From Bryobacterales bacterium (GTDB lineage Bacteria > Acidobacteriota > Terriglobia > Bryobacterales > Bryobacteraceae): a DNA stretch of 12,399 nt. Shown piece by piece: positions 6,374 through 12,399 of this stretch. Both the position numbers and the translations under genes were made by a program. Numbering within the stretch: position 1 is the stretch's first letter; each line of letters opens with the position of its first letter. The notes beneath the pieces were generated by a model, which did not search any database, was not told where the DNA came from, and worked only from the letters and a program-made list of their open reading frames with translations. The stretch covers positions 1 to 12,399 of the forward strand of contig DNFG01000112.1 in NCBI GenBank assembly GCA_003487005.1, in the 5' to 3' direction.

Positions 6374-6810
6374 CCCGGCCCAACCACGCGCACCCGCGCG
6401 AACCCTTCGTCCACCGATGGCGGCGTCATCCGCGCCGCCATCGCGCGCATCGCTCCCTCCGGAACCACGCGCTCGCGCACCGCATTCCGCCGCAAACACT
6501 CATCCAGCGGCACATCGAAAAACACGCACTCGATTTCGCAGCCGTGCAGTTCGGCCCAACGGATCCAGCACCGCCGCTCCCACCACGCGAGAGCCGTCGA
6601 GTCGATCCATGTCTCCGCCACACCCGCCTCCAGCCTCGCCTCGCACAACCGCCGCAGCGTCCGGAACACCAGCCGGTTGATCGACTGATTCGTCTCGTCA
6701 CCCGACAACAGCGCCCGCGCCGCGTCCGACGACAGCGCCGCCAGGCCCTGCTCCCGCAGCCACGTGGACTTGCCCGACGCCGGCAGCCCGACTGTCAACC
6801 CCAGCTTCAT
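6349..6810 (-). CDS. small P-loop kinase (AAA_33 / polynucleotide-kinase-like)
   Basis: This 153-residue nucleoside-triphosphate-binding protein has the Walker A loop GLPASGKST at residues 8-16, followed by SSDAARALLSG (about 27-37), the 'S-x-D-x-x-R' region typical of AAA_33 kinases (T4-polynucleotide-kinase-like and zeta-toxin-related folds). WIDSTAL (68-74) fits the next strand, and RRNAVRERVVP (107-117) is an arginine-rich lid. The phosphate acceptor cannot be told from sequence: nucleic acid ends, sugars and small molecules are all known in this fold group. It starts at an ATG 7 bp after fadE, and its GAGG ribosome site overlaps the fadE TGA stop, so it is co-translated with the fad operon. 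Its last 25 bp overlap the 3' end of the convergent glycosidase gene. It has no obvious role in beta-oxidation. Confidence 0.82.
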   Translation of the reverse strand: MKLGLTVGLPASGKSTWLREQGLAALSSDAARALLSGDETNQSINRLVFRTLRRLCEARLEAGVAETWIDSTALAWWERRCWIRWAELHGCEIECVFFDVPLDECLRRNAVRERVVPEGAMRAMAARMTPPSVDEGFARVRVVGPGYISSAII

Positions 6811-6817
6811 CGCCGCC

Positions 6818-8554
6818 TCAGAAGACCCACCCGCCCGCGTCCAGCACCCGCGCCGCGATCCGCCGCCTCACTGCGACCACGTCCACTGGCTCCTGCTTTG
6901 CCAGCCGCTTCAACGCCGCCATCGACATCCGCAATTCATCGCCCTCGCGGCTCGCCGCCAGCACCAGCCGCGCTGAGTCTTCCACCGTCCGCAGTGTCGT
7001 GTCGCCGAGCACCGCCAGGACATCCGCCGCCACTTCGCCCTTCGTCGAACCCGCCATCCGGGCGGAGCGCAACGCCGCACACTCCAACACCAGCGCCCCC
7101 ATCGCCGCGTCCGTCAGCGCCGCCAGCACCTCCTGCTGCTGTTCCAGTTGATCGCGGAACCGCGCGTACGCCGCGCCCAGCGCCAGCAGCGCCATGCTCT
7201 TCGCCGCCGCGGCGGGCGCCATCCGCGAGCCCGGCGACGGCGGCTCCATCAGCACCGCCTGCACGCGCTTCACCGCTCCCACCAGATCCAGTTGCCCGCG
7301 CATCGCACGCTTCAGCAACATCCCCGTCGCGAGCAGCCGGTTGATTTCGTTCGTCCCCTCGAAGATCCGGTTGATCCGCGAATCGCGGTATGCCCGCTCC
7401 ACCAGGTAGTCCTGATGGTAGCCATACCCGCCATGGATCTGGACCCCCTCGTCCACCACGAAATCCAGCACCTCGCTCGCATACACCTTCACCATGCTGC
7501 ATTCGGCGGCGAACTCTTCGATCGCCTTCAGCTTCACCCGCGCCGCGTCCGGCGCACTCCAGTCAAATCCCGTCAACCGGGACTCGATGAACCCGCACAC
7601 CGCGTAGCTCAGCGTCTCCGCGGCGAACGTCCGCACAACCATTTCCGCCAGCTTGGCCTGAATCAACCCAAAGCGGGCAATCGGTCCGCCGAACGCCTGT
7701 CGATCCTGCGCGTACGCCGCGCTCACTTTCAGCACCTGCTTCGCCCCACCCACCGCGAACGGACCCAGCTTCAGCCGCCCCAAATTCAGAATATTGAACG
7801 CAATGATGTGCCCGCGCCCAATCTCGCCAAGCACATTCTCCACCGGCACCACCACGTTGTCGAAGTACACCGCGCACGTCGAGGAGCCCTGAATGCCCAT
7901 CTTCGCCTCTTCGTGACCGATGGAAACTCCCGCCGCTGAACGCTCCACCAGGAACGCCGTGAACTTGTCCGCCGCCCCGCCAATCTTCGCGAAAACCGTG
8001 AACAGATCCGCCTTGCCGGCGTTCGTGATCCACATCTTCGAGCCGTTCAGCACATAGTGCGTGCCTTCGGCGTTCAGATCCGCGCGCGTTTTCACCGCCA
8101 GCGCATCCGAGCCCGCGTGCGGCTCCGTCAGCGCGTACGCGCCAATCAACTCTCCCGCCACCAGCCTCGGCAGATACCTCCGCTTCTGCTCTTCCGTCCC
8201 GAACAGCAGCACCGGCAGAGTCCCGATCCCCGCGTGCGCGCCATGCCAGCCGGCGTAGCTTCCATCGCGCGCCAGCCCCTCGGCCACGATCATCGCCGAG
8301 GTCAGATCCATCTCCATCCCGCCATAGACCTCCGGCACCACCACGCCCGTCAGCCCCAATTCACAAGACTTCCGCAGCAGCCCCACCGCCGCGTCATGGT
8401 CCTTGTGCGCGATCCGGTCCAGCACCGGCTCCGCTTCCTTGCGCCAGAACTCGTCCACCGTCTTCCGCACCGCCCGGTGCTCCTCGGTGAAGTCCTCCGG
8501 CGTGAAAACATCCTCCGCCGCCAATGTGTTCGTCAGAAATTCGCCGCCAATCAT
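6818..8554 (-). CDS. fadE: acyl-CoA dehydrogenase, long form with C-terminal extension (FadE/VLCAD type)
   Basis: This flavoenzyme catalyses the first step of beta-oxidation, oxidising acyl-CoA to trans-2-enoyl-CoA and passing electrons to ETF. The 578 residues fit the long FadE/VLCAD/ACAD9 type rather than the ~380-residue short-chain type. The N-terminal helical domain covers ~15-135. FAD- and substrate-binding strands include YALTEPHAGSDA (140-151) and KMWITNAGKADLF (173-185). The C-terminal helical domain has YAQDRQAFGGPI (281-292). The catalytic base is E399 in RIFEGTNEINRLL (396-408), after IHGGYGYHQD. A further ~165-residue helical extension follows, as in B. subtilis FadE. The start at 8554 is fixed by an ATGA overlap with the fadA stop and by GGAGG at 8559-8563; the frame is open further upstream to 8599 but that part lies wholly within fadA. 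No ETF genes are in the window. Confidence 0.93.
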   Translation of the reverse strand: MIGGEFLTNTLAAEDVFTPEDFTEEHRAVRKTVDEFWRKEAEPVLDRIAHKDHDAAVGLLRKSCELGLTGVVVPEVYGGMEMDLTSAMIVAEGLARDGSYAGWHGAHAGIGTLPVLLFGTEEQKRRYLPRLVAGELIGAYALTEPHAGSDALAVKTRADLNAEGTHYVLNGSKMWITNAGKADLFTVFAKIGGAADKFTAFLVERSAAGVSIGHEEAKMGIQGSSTCAVYFDNVVVPVENVLGEIGRGHIIAFNILNLGRLKLGPFAVGGAKQVLKVSAAYAQDRQAFGGPIARFGLIQAKLAEMVVRTFAAETLSYAVCGFIESRLTGFDWSAPDAARVKLKAIEEFAAECSMVKVYASEVLDFVVDEGVQIHGGYGYHQDYLVERAYRDSRINRIFEGTNEINRLLATGMLLKRAMRGQLDLVGAVKRVQAVLMEPPSPGSRMAPAAAAKSMALLALGAAYARFRDQLEQQQEVLAALTDAAMGALVLECAALRSARMAGSTKGEVAADVLAVLGDTTLRTVEDSARLVLAASREGDELRMSMAALKRLAKQEPVDVVAVRRRIAARVLDAGGWVF

Positions 8555-9678
8555 AGCGCCTCCAGAATTCCGGCCGCGCCCTGACCGCCGCCGATGCACA
8601 TCGTCACCATCCCGTACCGGTGTCCGCCGCGCCGCATTTCGCGCAGAATTGTCGCCGTTAACTTCGCCCCCGTGCAGCCCAGCGGGTGCCCAAGTGCAAT
8701 CGCCCCGCCATTCACATTCACCTTCGCCGGATCCAGCCCCGCTTCGCGAATCACGCCCAGCGCCTGCACCGCGAACGCCTCGTTCAATTCAATCACCCCA
8801 ATCTCCTCCAGCCTCAGCCCCGCCATCGCCAGCGCCTTCGGAATCGCTTTGACCGGACCCAGGCCCATGATCTCCGGCGCAATCCCCGCCACGGCATAAC
8901 TGGCCAATCGCGCCGCCGGCTTCAGCCCCCATTCGCGCGCCCGCCCTTCCGACACCACCAGCGCCGCCGCCGCTCCGTCGGACATCTGCGACGCATTCCC
9001 CGCTGTCACCGTCCCCTTCGCATGGAACGCCGCCCGCAACTTCCCCAGCGCCTCCATCGACGTGTCCCCGCGCGGCCCCTCGTCCTTCGACAGTTCCGGC
9101 AGCGCCACGATCTCCTCGTCGAAGTGACCCGCGGCCTGCGCCATCAAAGCCCGTTCGTGCGAACGGAGCGCGAACGCGTCCTGCTCTTCGCGTGTGATGC
9201 CCAATCGCTGCTGCACGCGTTCCGCCGTCAGTCCCATCGAAATGTAGACCTCCGGCCACTCCTCCACCAGTCGCGGATTGGGCGCGAACTTGTGGCCCGC
9301 CATCGGCACCAGCGACATGCTCTCCGTCCCGCCGGCGATCACCGCTTCCGCGCCGCCCGCGCGGATCCGGTCCACCGCCATCGCGATCGCCTGCAAGCCC
9401 GAAGAACAGAAACGGTTGATGGTCACCGCCGGCGTCTCCACCGGCAATCCCGCCGCCAGCGCCGCGATCCGCGCCACGTTCATCCCCTGCTCGCCCTCGG
9501 GCATCGCGCAGCCCAGAATGACATCGTCGATCAACGCCCGCGGCACGCCCGGATACCGCTCCAGCAAGCCTCGAATCGCCGCCGCCGCCAGGTCGTCCGG
9601 CCGCGCGTGCCGCAGCGATCCCTTCGGCGCCTTGCCCACCGGCGTCCGGACGCAATCGATAATGACAGCCTCTTTCAT
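8551..9678 (-). CDS. fadA: acetyl-CoA C-acyltransferase (3-ketoacyl-CoA thiolase)
   Basis: Thiolase cleaves 3-ketoacyl-CoA with CoA into acetyl-CoA and a shortened acyl-CoA, the last step of a beta-oxidation round. It has 375 residues, slightly short of the ~390 usual for the family. It starts with the typical MKEAVIIDCVRTPVGKAPKG. The acyl-accepting nucleophile is C91 in NRFCSSGLQA. The other family landmarks are NEAFAVQ (299-305), H331 in GGAIALGHPLGCTGAK, and the second catalytic Cys C361 in MCIGGGQGA. The lid loop between HFDEEIVALPEL and KDEGPRGDT (about 185-205) is compact, which likely accounts for the shorter length. The ATG at 9678 is 4 bp after the fadN stop, with no strong ribosome site of its own, and the TGA stop overlaps the fadE ATG, so the three genes are coupled. 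Degradative activity is inferred from its neighbours. Confidence 0.95.
   Translation of the reverse strand: MKEAVIIDCVRTPVGKAPKGSLRHARPDDLAAAAIRGLLERYPGVPRALIDDVILGCAMPEGEQGMNVARIAALAAGLPVETPAVTINRFCSSGLQAIAMAVDRIRAGGAEAVIAGGTESMSLVPMAGHKFAPNPRLVEEWPEVYISMGLTAERVQQRLGITREEQDAFALRSHERALMAQAAGHFDEEIVALPELSKDEGPRGDTSMEALGKLRAAFHAKGTVTAGNASQMSDGAAAALVVSEGRAREWGLKPAARLASYAVAGIAPEIMGLGPVKAIPKALAMAGLRLEEIGVIELNEAFAVQALGVIREAGLDPAKVNVNGGAIALGHPLGCTGAKLTATILREMRRGGHRYGMVTMCIGGGQGAAGILEAL
8559..8563 (-). promoter_or_regulatory. ribosome binding site that decides the fadE start
   Basis: GGAGG on the minus strand lies 4 nt before the ATG at 8554, inside the last codons of fadA. With the ATGA stop-start overlap it fixes this start over an in-frame upstream GTG at 8599 that would add 15 residues of mostly Arg and Gly. 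Confidence 0.65.
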
Positions 9679-9682
9679 CGCT

Positions 9683-11803
9683 CTAGTTCCTCAGCGGCTT
9701 TCCGGTCTTCAGGGTGTGGCTGATTCGCTCCTGTGTCGCGCGCGTCCCGCACAACGACAGAAACGCCTCTCGCTCGAGGTCCAGCAGATGCTGCTCGCTC
9801 ACTTCGCGCTCGCCCGGCGAAGCGCCTCCAGTCAGCACTCTCGCCAGCTTCTGGGCGATCAGAAAGTCGTGATCGCTAATGTAGCCCGATTCGCGCATCA
9901 GCCACGCCCCCTGCTTCAGCGCCGCGTACGCCCCATCGCCCCCCACCACGATGTCCGTTCGCGGTCCGCCCGGTTGATACGACCTCGCCAGCCCCAGCGC
10001 CAGCGATTTCGCGTCTTCCACCAGCCTCCGCGGATTCATCGTCACCCCCGCCGCCTTGTCCAGCAATCCCAACTCCTTCGCATTCGCCGCCGAACCCGAT
10101 ACCTTCGCCAGCCCGATCACTTCAAAACATTTCCGCGGATCCTTCAGCCGCGCGATCATCTCCTTGCACCCGCCCGCCGCCGGGATCAGCCCCACGCCCG
10201 CTTCCACCAGCCCCATGTACAACTCCGCCTGCGCCTGCACCCCGCGCGCGTGCAGAATCAGCTCACAACCCCCGCCCAGCGCCCGCCCGTGCGGCGCCGC
10301 CACCACCGGCTTTGGCGCGTACTTCAGCCGCAGGTACATCTGCTGGAAATGATGGACCGCCGCATTCAGCTCGTCCCACTCCTCCTCCTGCGCCGCCATC
10401 AACACCATCATCAGATTCGCGCCCGCCGAAAACAGGTCTCCGCGTGCGCTCACCACCATCGCCTGGAAGTTCCGATCCAGCTCCGCCAGACCCGCGTCCA
10501 CCATCTGGACGAAGTCCTCGCTCAGAACGTTCATCTTCGAGTGAATCTCCAACTGCAGCACACCGTCGCCCAGATCCACCAGCGATGCCCCGGGATTTCT
10601 CTTGACCAGCGCCCCGCGCGCCGCCACCGCCGGCGCCCGCCCGGCCAGCGCTTCGCGAATCTCGAACGGCCCGAATGCGTGGCCGTAGCCCCACTTCATC
10701 GCGTTGTCCACATCTTCCGGCGCGTGCGCGATCACCGGCGCCATCGCCTCGGCATACTCGATCACGTCCTCGAATAGCGGCTTCAGGAAAGCACCCGCTT
10801 TGCCCTTGTCGTTCACCAGAAACCGTAACCGCTCACCCAGATCCTCAATCAGCAGCGCTTCCTCGACCCCCGCGATCTTCACCCGCTTCGCCGGCGCATA
10901 GTCAAACGTCGCCAGATCCAGCGCATGAATCTCTTTCTTCTGACCCACGCGCTTGTAGAACCCCTGCCCCGCCTTCTCGCCGATCCAGCCCCGCTCCAGC
11001 AACTCCCTCATGAAAGCGGGCATCCGGAATCGCTCGCGCCACGGATCGTCCGGAACAAGATCATACAAATTGTTTGAAACGAAAGCCCACACATCCACGC
11101 CCACGACGTCCAGCAGCCGCAGCGATGCCGACTTCGGCAGCCCGATCAGCGGACCCGTCAACAGATCCACTTCCTCCACCGCCAGCCCCTGTTCCACCAT
11201 CAACTTCGCCACGGTCGCACCAAAGAAACTCCCGATCCGGTTCGCGATGAAATTCGGCGTGTCCTTGCAGCGCACCACACCCTTGCCCAGCCGCACTTCC
11301 GCGAACGCCTCCACCTCCCCCATCAGCCTCGCCTCCGTCCCCGGCCCCGGAATCAGCTCGAGCAGATGCAAATACCGCGGGGGATTGAAGAAATGCGTCC
11401 CCAGAAACCGCCGCTGAAACCCCGCCCCGAACCCCTCCGCGATCGCCGCCAGCGGAATCCCCGATGTGTTCGTCGACAGTACGGCCGCCGGCCCCGCCCT
11501 CTCTGCCACCCGCGCCCACAATCCCCGCTTGATCTCCAGGTTCTCCGTCACCGCCTCGATCACCCAGTCCACGCCCCCAAGCCGCTCCATCCCTTCGTCA
11601 AACGAAGCCGTCTCCACCAGCGCCGCCCCGCCCGCCGTGAAGAAAGAAGCCGGGGAGGCCTTTCGTGCCGCCTCCAACCCCTGCCGCGCCCGTCCCGCGT
11701 CCAGATCCATCAACAGTGACCGGACGCCAGCGTTCGCAAAATGCGCCGCGATCCGCGCGCCCATTGTCCCCGCGCCCAACACCGCTACCTGGCGGACCTG
11801 CAT
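9683..11803 (-). CDS. fadN: bifunctional 3-hydroxyacyl-CoA dehydrogenase / enoyl-CoA hydratase (FadN type)
   Basis: This fused enzyme does the two middle steps of beta-oxidation. Unlike E. coli FadB, the dehydrogenase comes first and the hydratase last, as in B. subtilis FadN. Residues 1-185 are the NAD-binding Rossmann domain (GAGTMG at 10-15, acidic D33/D35 after the second strand favouring NAD+). H137 (GTHFFNPP) and E149 (HLLELIPG) form the dehydrogenase catalytic pair. The helical dehydrogenase domain covers ~186-385, with KDTPNFIANRIGSFF at 180-194. Residues ~400-600 are a crotonase domain with oxyanion-hole FSAGAN (458-463) and both hydratase acids, E514 (GGGCEL) and E534 (GLVEAGVG). 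The C-terminal ~100 residues are helical. The 706 residues are somewhat shorter than B. subtilis FadN (about 790). I chose the ATG at 11803: AAGGAGG lies 10 nt upstream, and the frame's further extension begins with a poor TTG at 11833. Confidence 0.95.
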   Translation of the reverse strand: MQVRQVAVLGAGTMGARIAAHFANAGVRSLLMDLDAGRARQGLEAARKASPASFFTAGGAALVETASFDEGMERLGGVDWVIEAVTENLEIKRGLWARVAERAGPAAVLSTNTSGIPLAAIAEGFGAGFQRRFLGTHFFNPPRYLHLLELIPGPGTEARLMGEVEAFAEVRLGKGVVRCKDTPNFIANRIGSFFGATVAKLMVEQGLAVEEVDLLTGPLIGLPKSASLRLLDVVGVDVWAFVSNNLYDLVPDDPWRERFRMPAFMRELLERGWIGEKAGQGFYKRVGQKKEIHALDLATFDYAPAKRVKIAGVEEALLIEDLGERLRFLVNDKGKAGAFLKPLFEDVIEYAEAMAPVIAHAPEDVDNAMKWGYGHAFGPFEIREALAGRAPAVAARGALVKRNPGASLVDLGDGVLQLEIHSKMNVLSEDFVQMVDAGLAELDRNFQAMVVSARGDLFSAGANLMMVLMAAQEEEWDELNAAVHHFQQMYLRLKYAPKPVVAAPHGRALGGGCELILHARGVQAQAELYMGLVEAGVGLIPAAGGCKEMIARLKDPRKCFEVIGLAKVSGSAANAKELGLLDKAAGVTMNPRRLVEDAKSLALGLARSYQPGGPRTDIVVGGDGAYAALKQGAWLMRESGYISDHDFLIAQKLARVLTGGASPGEREVSEQHLLDLEREAFLSLCGTRATQERISHTLKTGKPLRN

Positions 11804-11854
11804 CGTCAGTCGGCCTCCTTTGCTATTTGACAAAGTGTAGCCGAATCCGCCTCG
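11804..11854 (-). promoter_or_regulatory. fadN leader region with strong ribosome binding site
   Basis: These 51 bp between the rsmI stop and the fadN ATG are AT-richer than the surroundings. On the minus strand they hold AAGGAGG (11820-11814), 10 nt from the ATG, and a small near-palindrome TTTGTCAAA around 11826-11834. TTGTCA resembles a -35 box, but no acceptable -10 follows at 16-18 nt. A weak TACACT could be a -10, but no -35 is visible before it in the rsmI end. The fad genes may have their own promoter here or read through from rsmI; the sequence does not decide. Confidence 0.4.
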
Positions 11855-12399
11855 CTAGCGGCGCGCTTCCACCGCCGCGTACACCTCCCGCTTCGGCATC
11901 CCCCGCTCCCGCGCCACCTGCTTGATCGCCTCCATCCGCGCCATCCCCCCCGCCTCGAGCGCCAGCACCGCCGTCGCCACATCGCCCTCCACCTCCGCCG
12001 CCGGCGCCGCGCCCACCACCAGCGTGAACTCCCCCTTCACCTGCTCCCGCCCCGCCAACACCTTCAAGACATCCGACGCCCGCCCCCGCAATATCTCCTC
12101 GTGCATCTTCGTCAACTCCCGCGCGGCCGCCACCTCCGGGTCCCGCCGGACCTCGACAATATCTCCCAACGATTCCACCACCCGGTGCGGCGCCTCGTAA
12201 AACACCAGCGTCGCCGTCTCCTCCGCCAGCGACTCCAGCATCCGCCGCCTCTCCCCGCTCTTCCGCGGCAGAAATCCGCAGAACCGGAATGCATCCGTCG
12301 GCAACCCGGACACTGCCAGCGCCGCCAGCGCCGCCGACGCTCCTGGCACCGGCGTCACCCGGATCCCCCGCGCCGCAGCCTCCCGCACCAGCCGGAACC
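11855..12399 (-). CDS. rsmI: 16S rRNA 2'-O-ribose C1402 methyltransferase RsmI, C-terminal two thirds (5' end outside window)
   Basis: RsmI uses S-adenosylmethionine to methylate the ribose of C1402 in 16S rRNA, supporting accurate decoding in the P site. The frame is open to the window edge; the codons before the GTG at 12388 read FRL, giving the usual RLVREA start of this segment, so that GTG is internal. About 181 residues are visible of ~270-280. Tetrapyrrole-methylase-fold landmarks are present in order: TPVPGASAALAAL, FCGFLPRKSGERRRML, TLVFYEAPHRVVESL, AARELTKMHEEILRG and KGEFTLVVG. They are followed by the C-terminal helical domain with MEAIKQVARERGMPKREVY. The coding strand is very G-rich (12001-12060 has 34 C to 11 G on the plus strand). 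It is followed after 51 bp by fadN on the same strand. Confidence 0.96.
   Translation of the reverse strand, partial: FRLVREAAARGIRVTPVPGASAALAALAVSGLPTDAFRFCGFLPRKSGERRRMLESLAEETATLVFYEAPHRVVESLGDIVEVRRDPEVAAARELTKMHEEILRGRASDVLKVLAGREQVKGEFTLVVGAAPAAEVEGDVATAVLALEAGGMARMEAIKQVARERGMPKREVYAAVEARR

Noticed and set aside
7148..7939. A 263-codon plus-strand frame opposite fadE.
   Set aside because: It is an Arg/His/Pro-rich shadow of the acyl-CoA dehydrogenase gene, whose FAD and catalytic motifs are intact in the minus frame.
9278..10777. A 499-codon plus-strand frame opposite fadA and fadN, and a 345-codon one at 8686-9723.
   Set aside because: Both translate to Arg/His/Gln/Pro-rich sequence without domain motifs, and both lie antisense to genes with complete catalytic motifs.
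11827..11832. A perfect TTGACA on the plus strand, as a possible -35 box upstream of rsmI's 3' end.
   Set aside because: No -10-like sequence follows at 16-18 nt, and there is no plus-strand gene downstream to transcribe.
1..12399. A search by eye for CRISPR arrays, tRNA or rRNA genes, transposase genes, terminal inverted repeats, defence genes and long direct repeats.
   Set aside because: No regularly spaced repeats, tRNA-like cloverleaf ends, transposase motifs or defence-type domains were seen; the window is nearly filled by metabolic and housekeeping genes.

Overview
This is a GC-rich bacterial chromosomal window packed with genes and with almost no intergenic DNA. I see no rRNA, tRNA, CRISPR array, insertion sequence or phage gene. 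The mix of genes suggests an Acidobacteriota member of the Solibacter/Bryobacter type: a Tat-exported glycosidase-like protein with a 'TRRTFLAG' leader, TIM-barrel sugar isomerase and PhyH genes side by side, and a DUF433 protein. That placement is an inference from style and composition, not from a marker gene.

Layout. (1) 1-917, plus strand: the 3' third of lon, ending convergently on the next block. (2) 956-4254, minus strand: a tight five-gene run transcribed in the order DUF1648 membrane protein, DUF433 antitoxin-like protein, sugar-phosphate isomerase/epimerase-like TIM barrel, GNAT acetyltransferase, phytanoyl-CoA dioxygenase-like oxygenase. Gaps are 2, 18 and 7 bp, and the last pair overlaps. 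(3) 4289-6373, plus strand: a Tat-exported glycoside-hydrolase-like protein, divergent from block 2 across about 40 bp that holds a perfect 7-bp inverted repeat. (4) 6349-12399, minus strand: the 3' two thirds of rsmI, then a complete fatty-acid beta-oxidation operon fadN-fadA-fadE with a small P-loop kinase at its end. The kinase overlaps the 3' end of the glycosidase gene tail to tail.

How the genes work together. FadE (acyl-CoA dehydrogenase), FadN (enoyl-CoA hydratase plus 3-hydroxyacyl-CoA dehydrogenase) and FadA (thiolase) supply all four chemical steps of a beta-oxidation round, and every key catalytic residue I looked for is present. Their order, fadN-fadA-fadE, is the one known from Bacillus subtilis. 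The divergent glycosidase, isomerase and PhyH genes could form a small carbohydrate or secondary-metabolite catabolic locus, but the substrate cannot be read from the sequence.

Overall this is mostly ordinary core and metabolic sequence, and I found no convincing new multi-gene system. The points most worth a second look are an apparent Glu-to-Lys change at a metal-ligand position of the isomerase, a DUF433 antitoxin-like gene without a toxin inside a metabolic operon, the inverted repeat between the divergent genes, the orphan kinase coupled to fadE, and a local reversal of GC skew around 3.8-4.0 kb.
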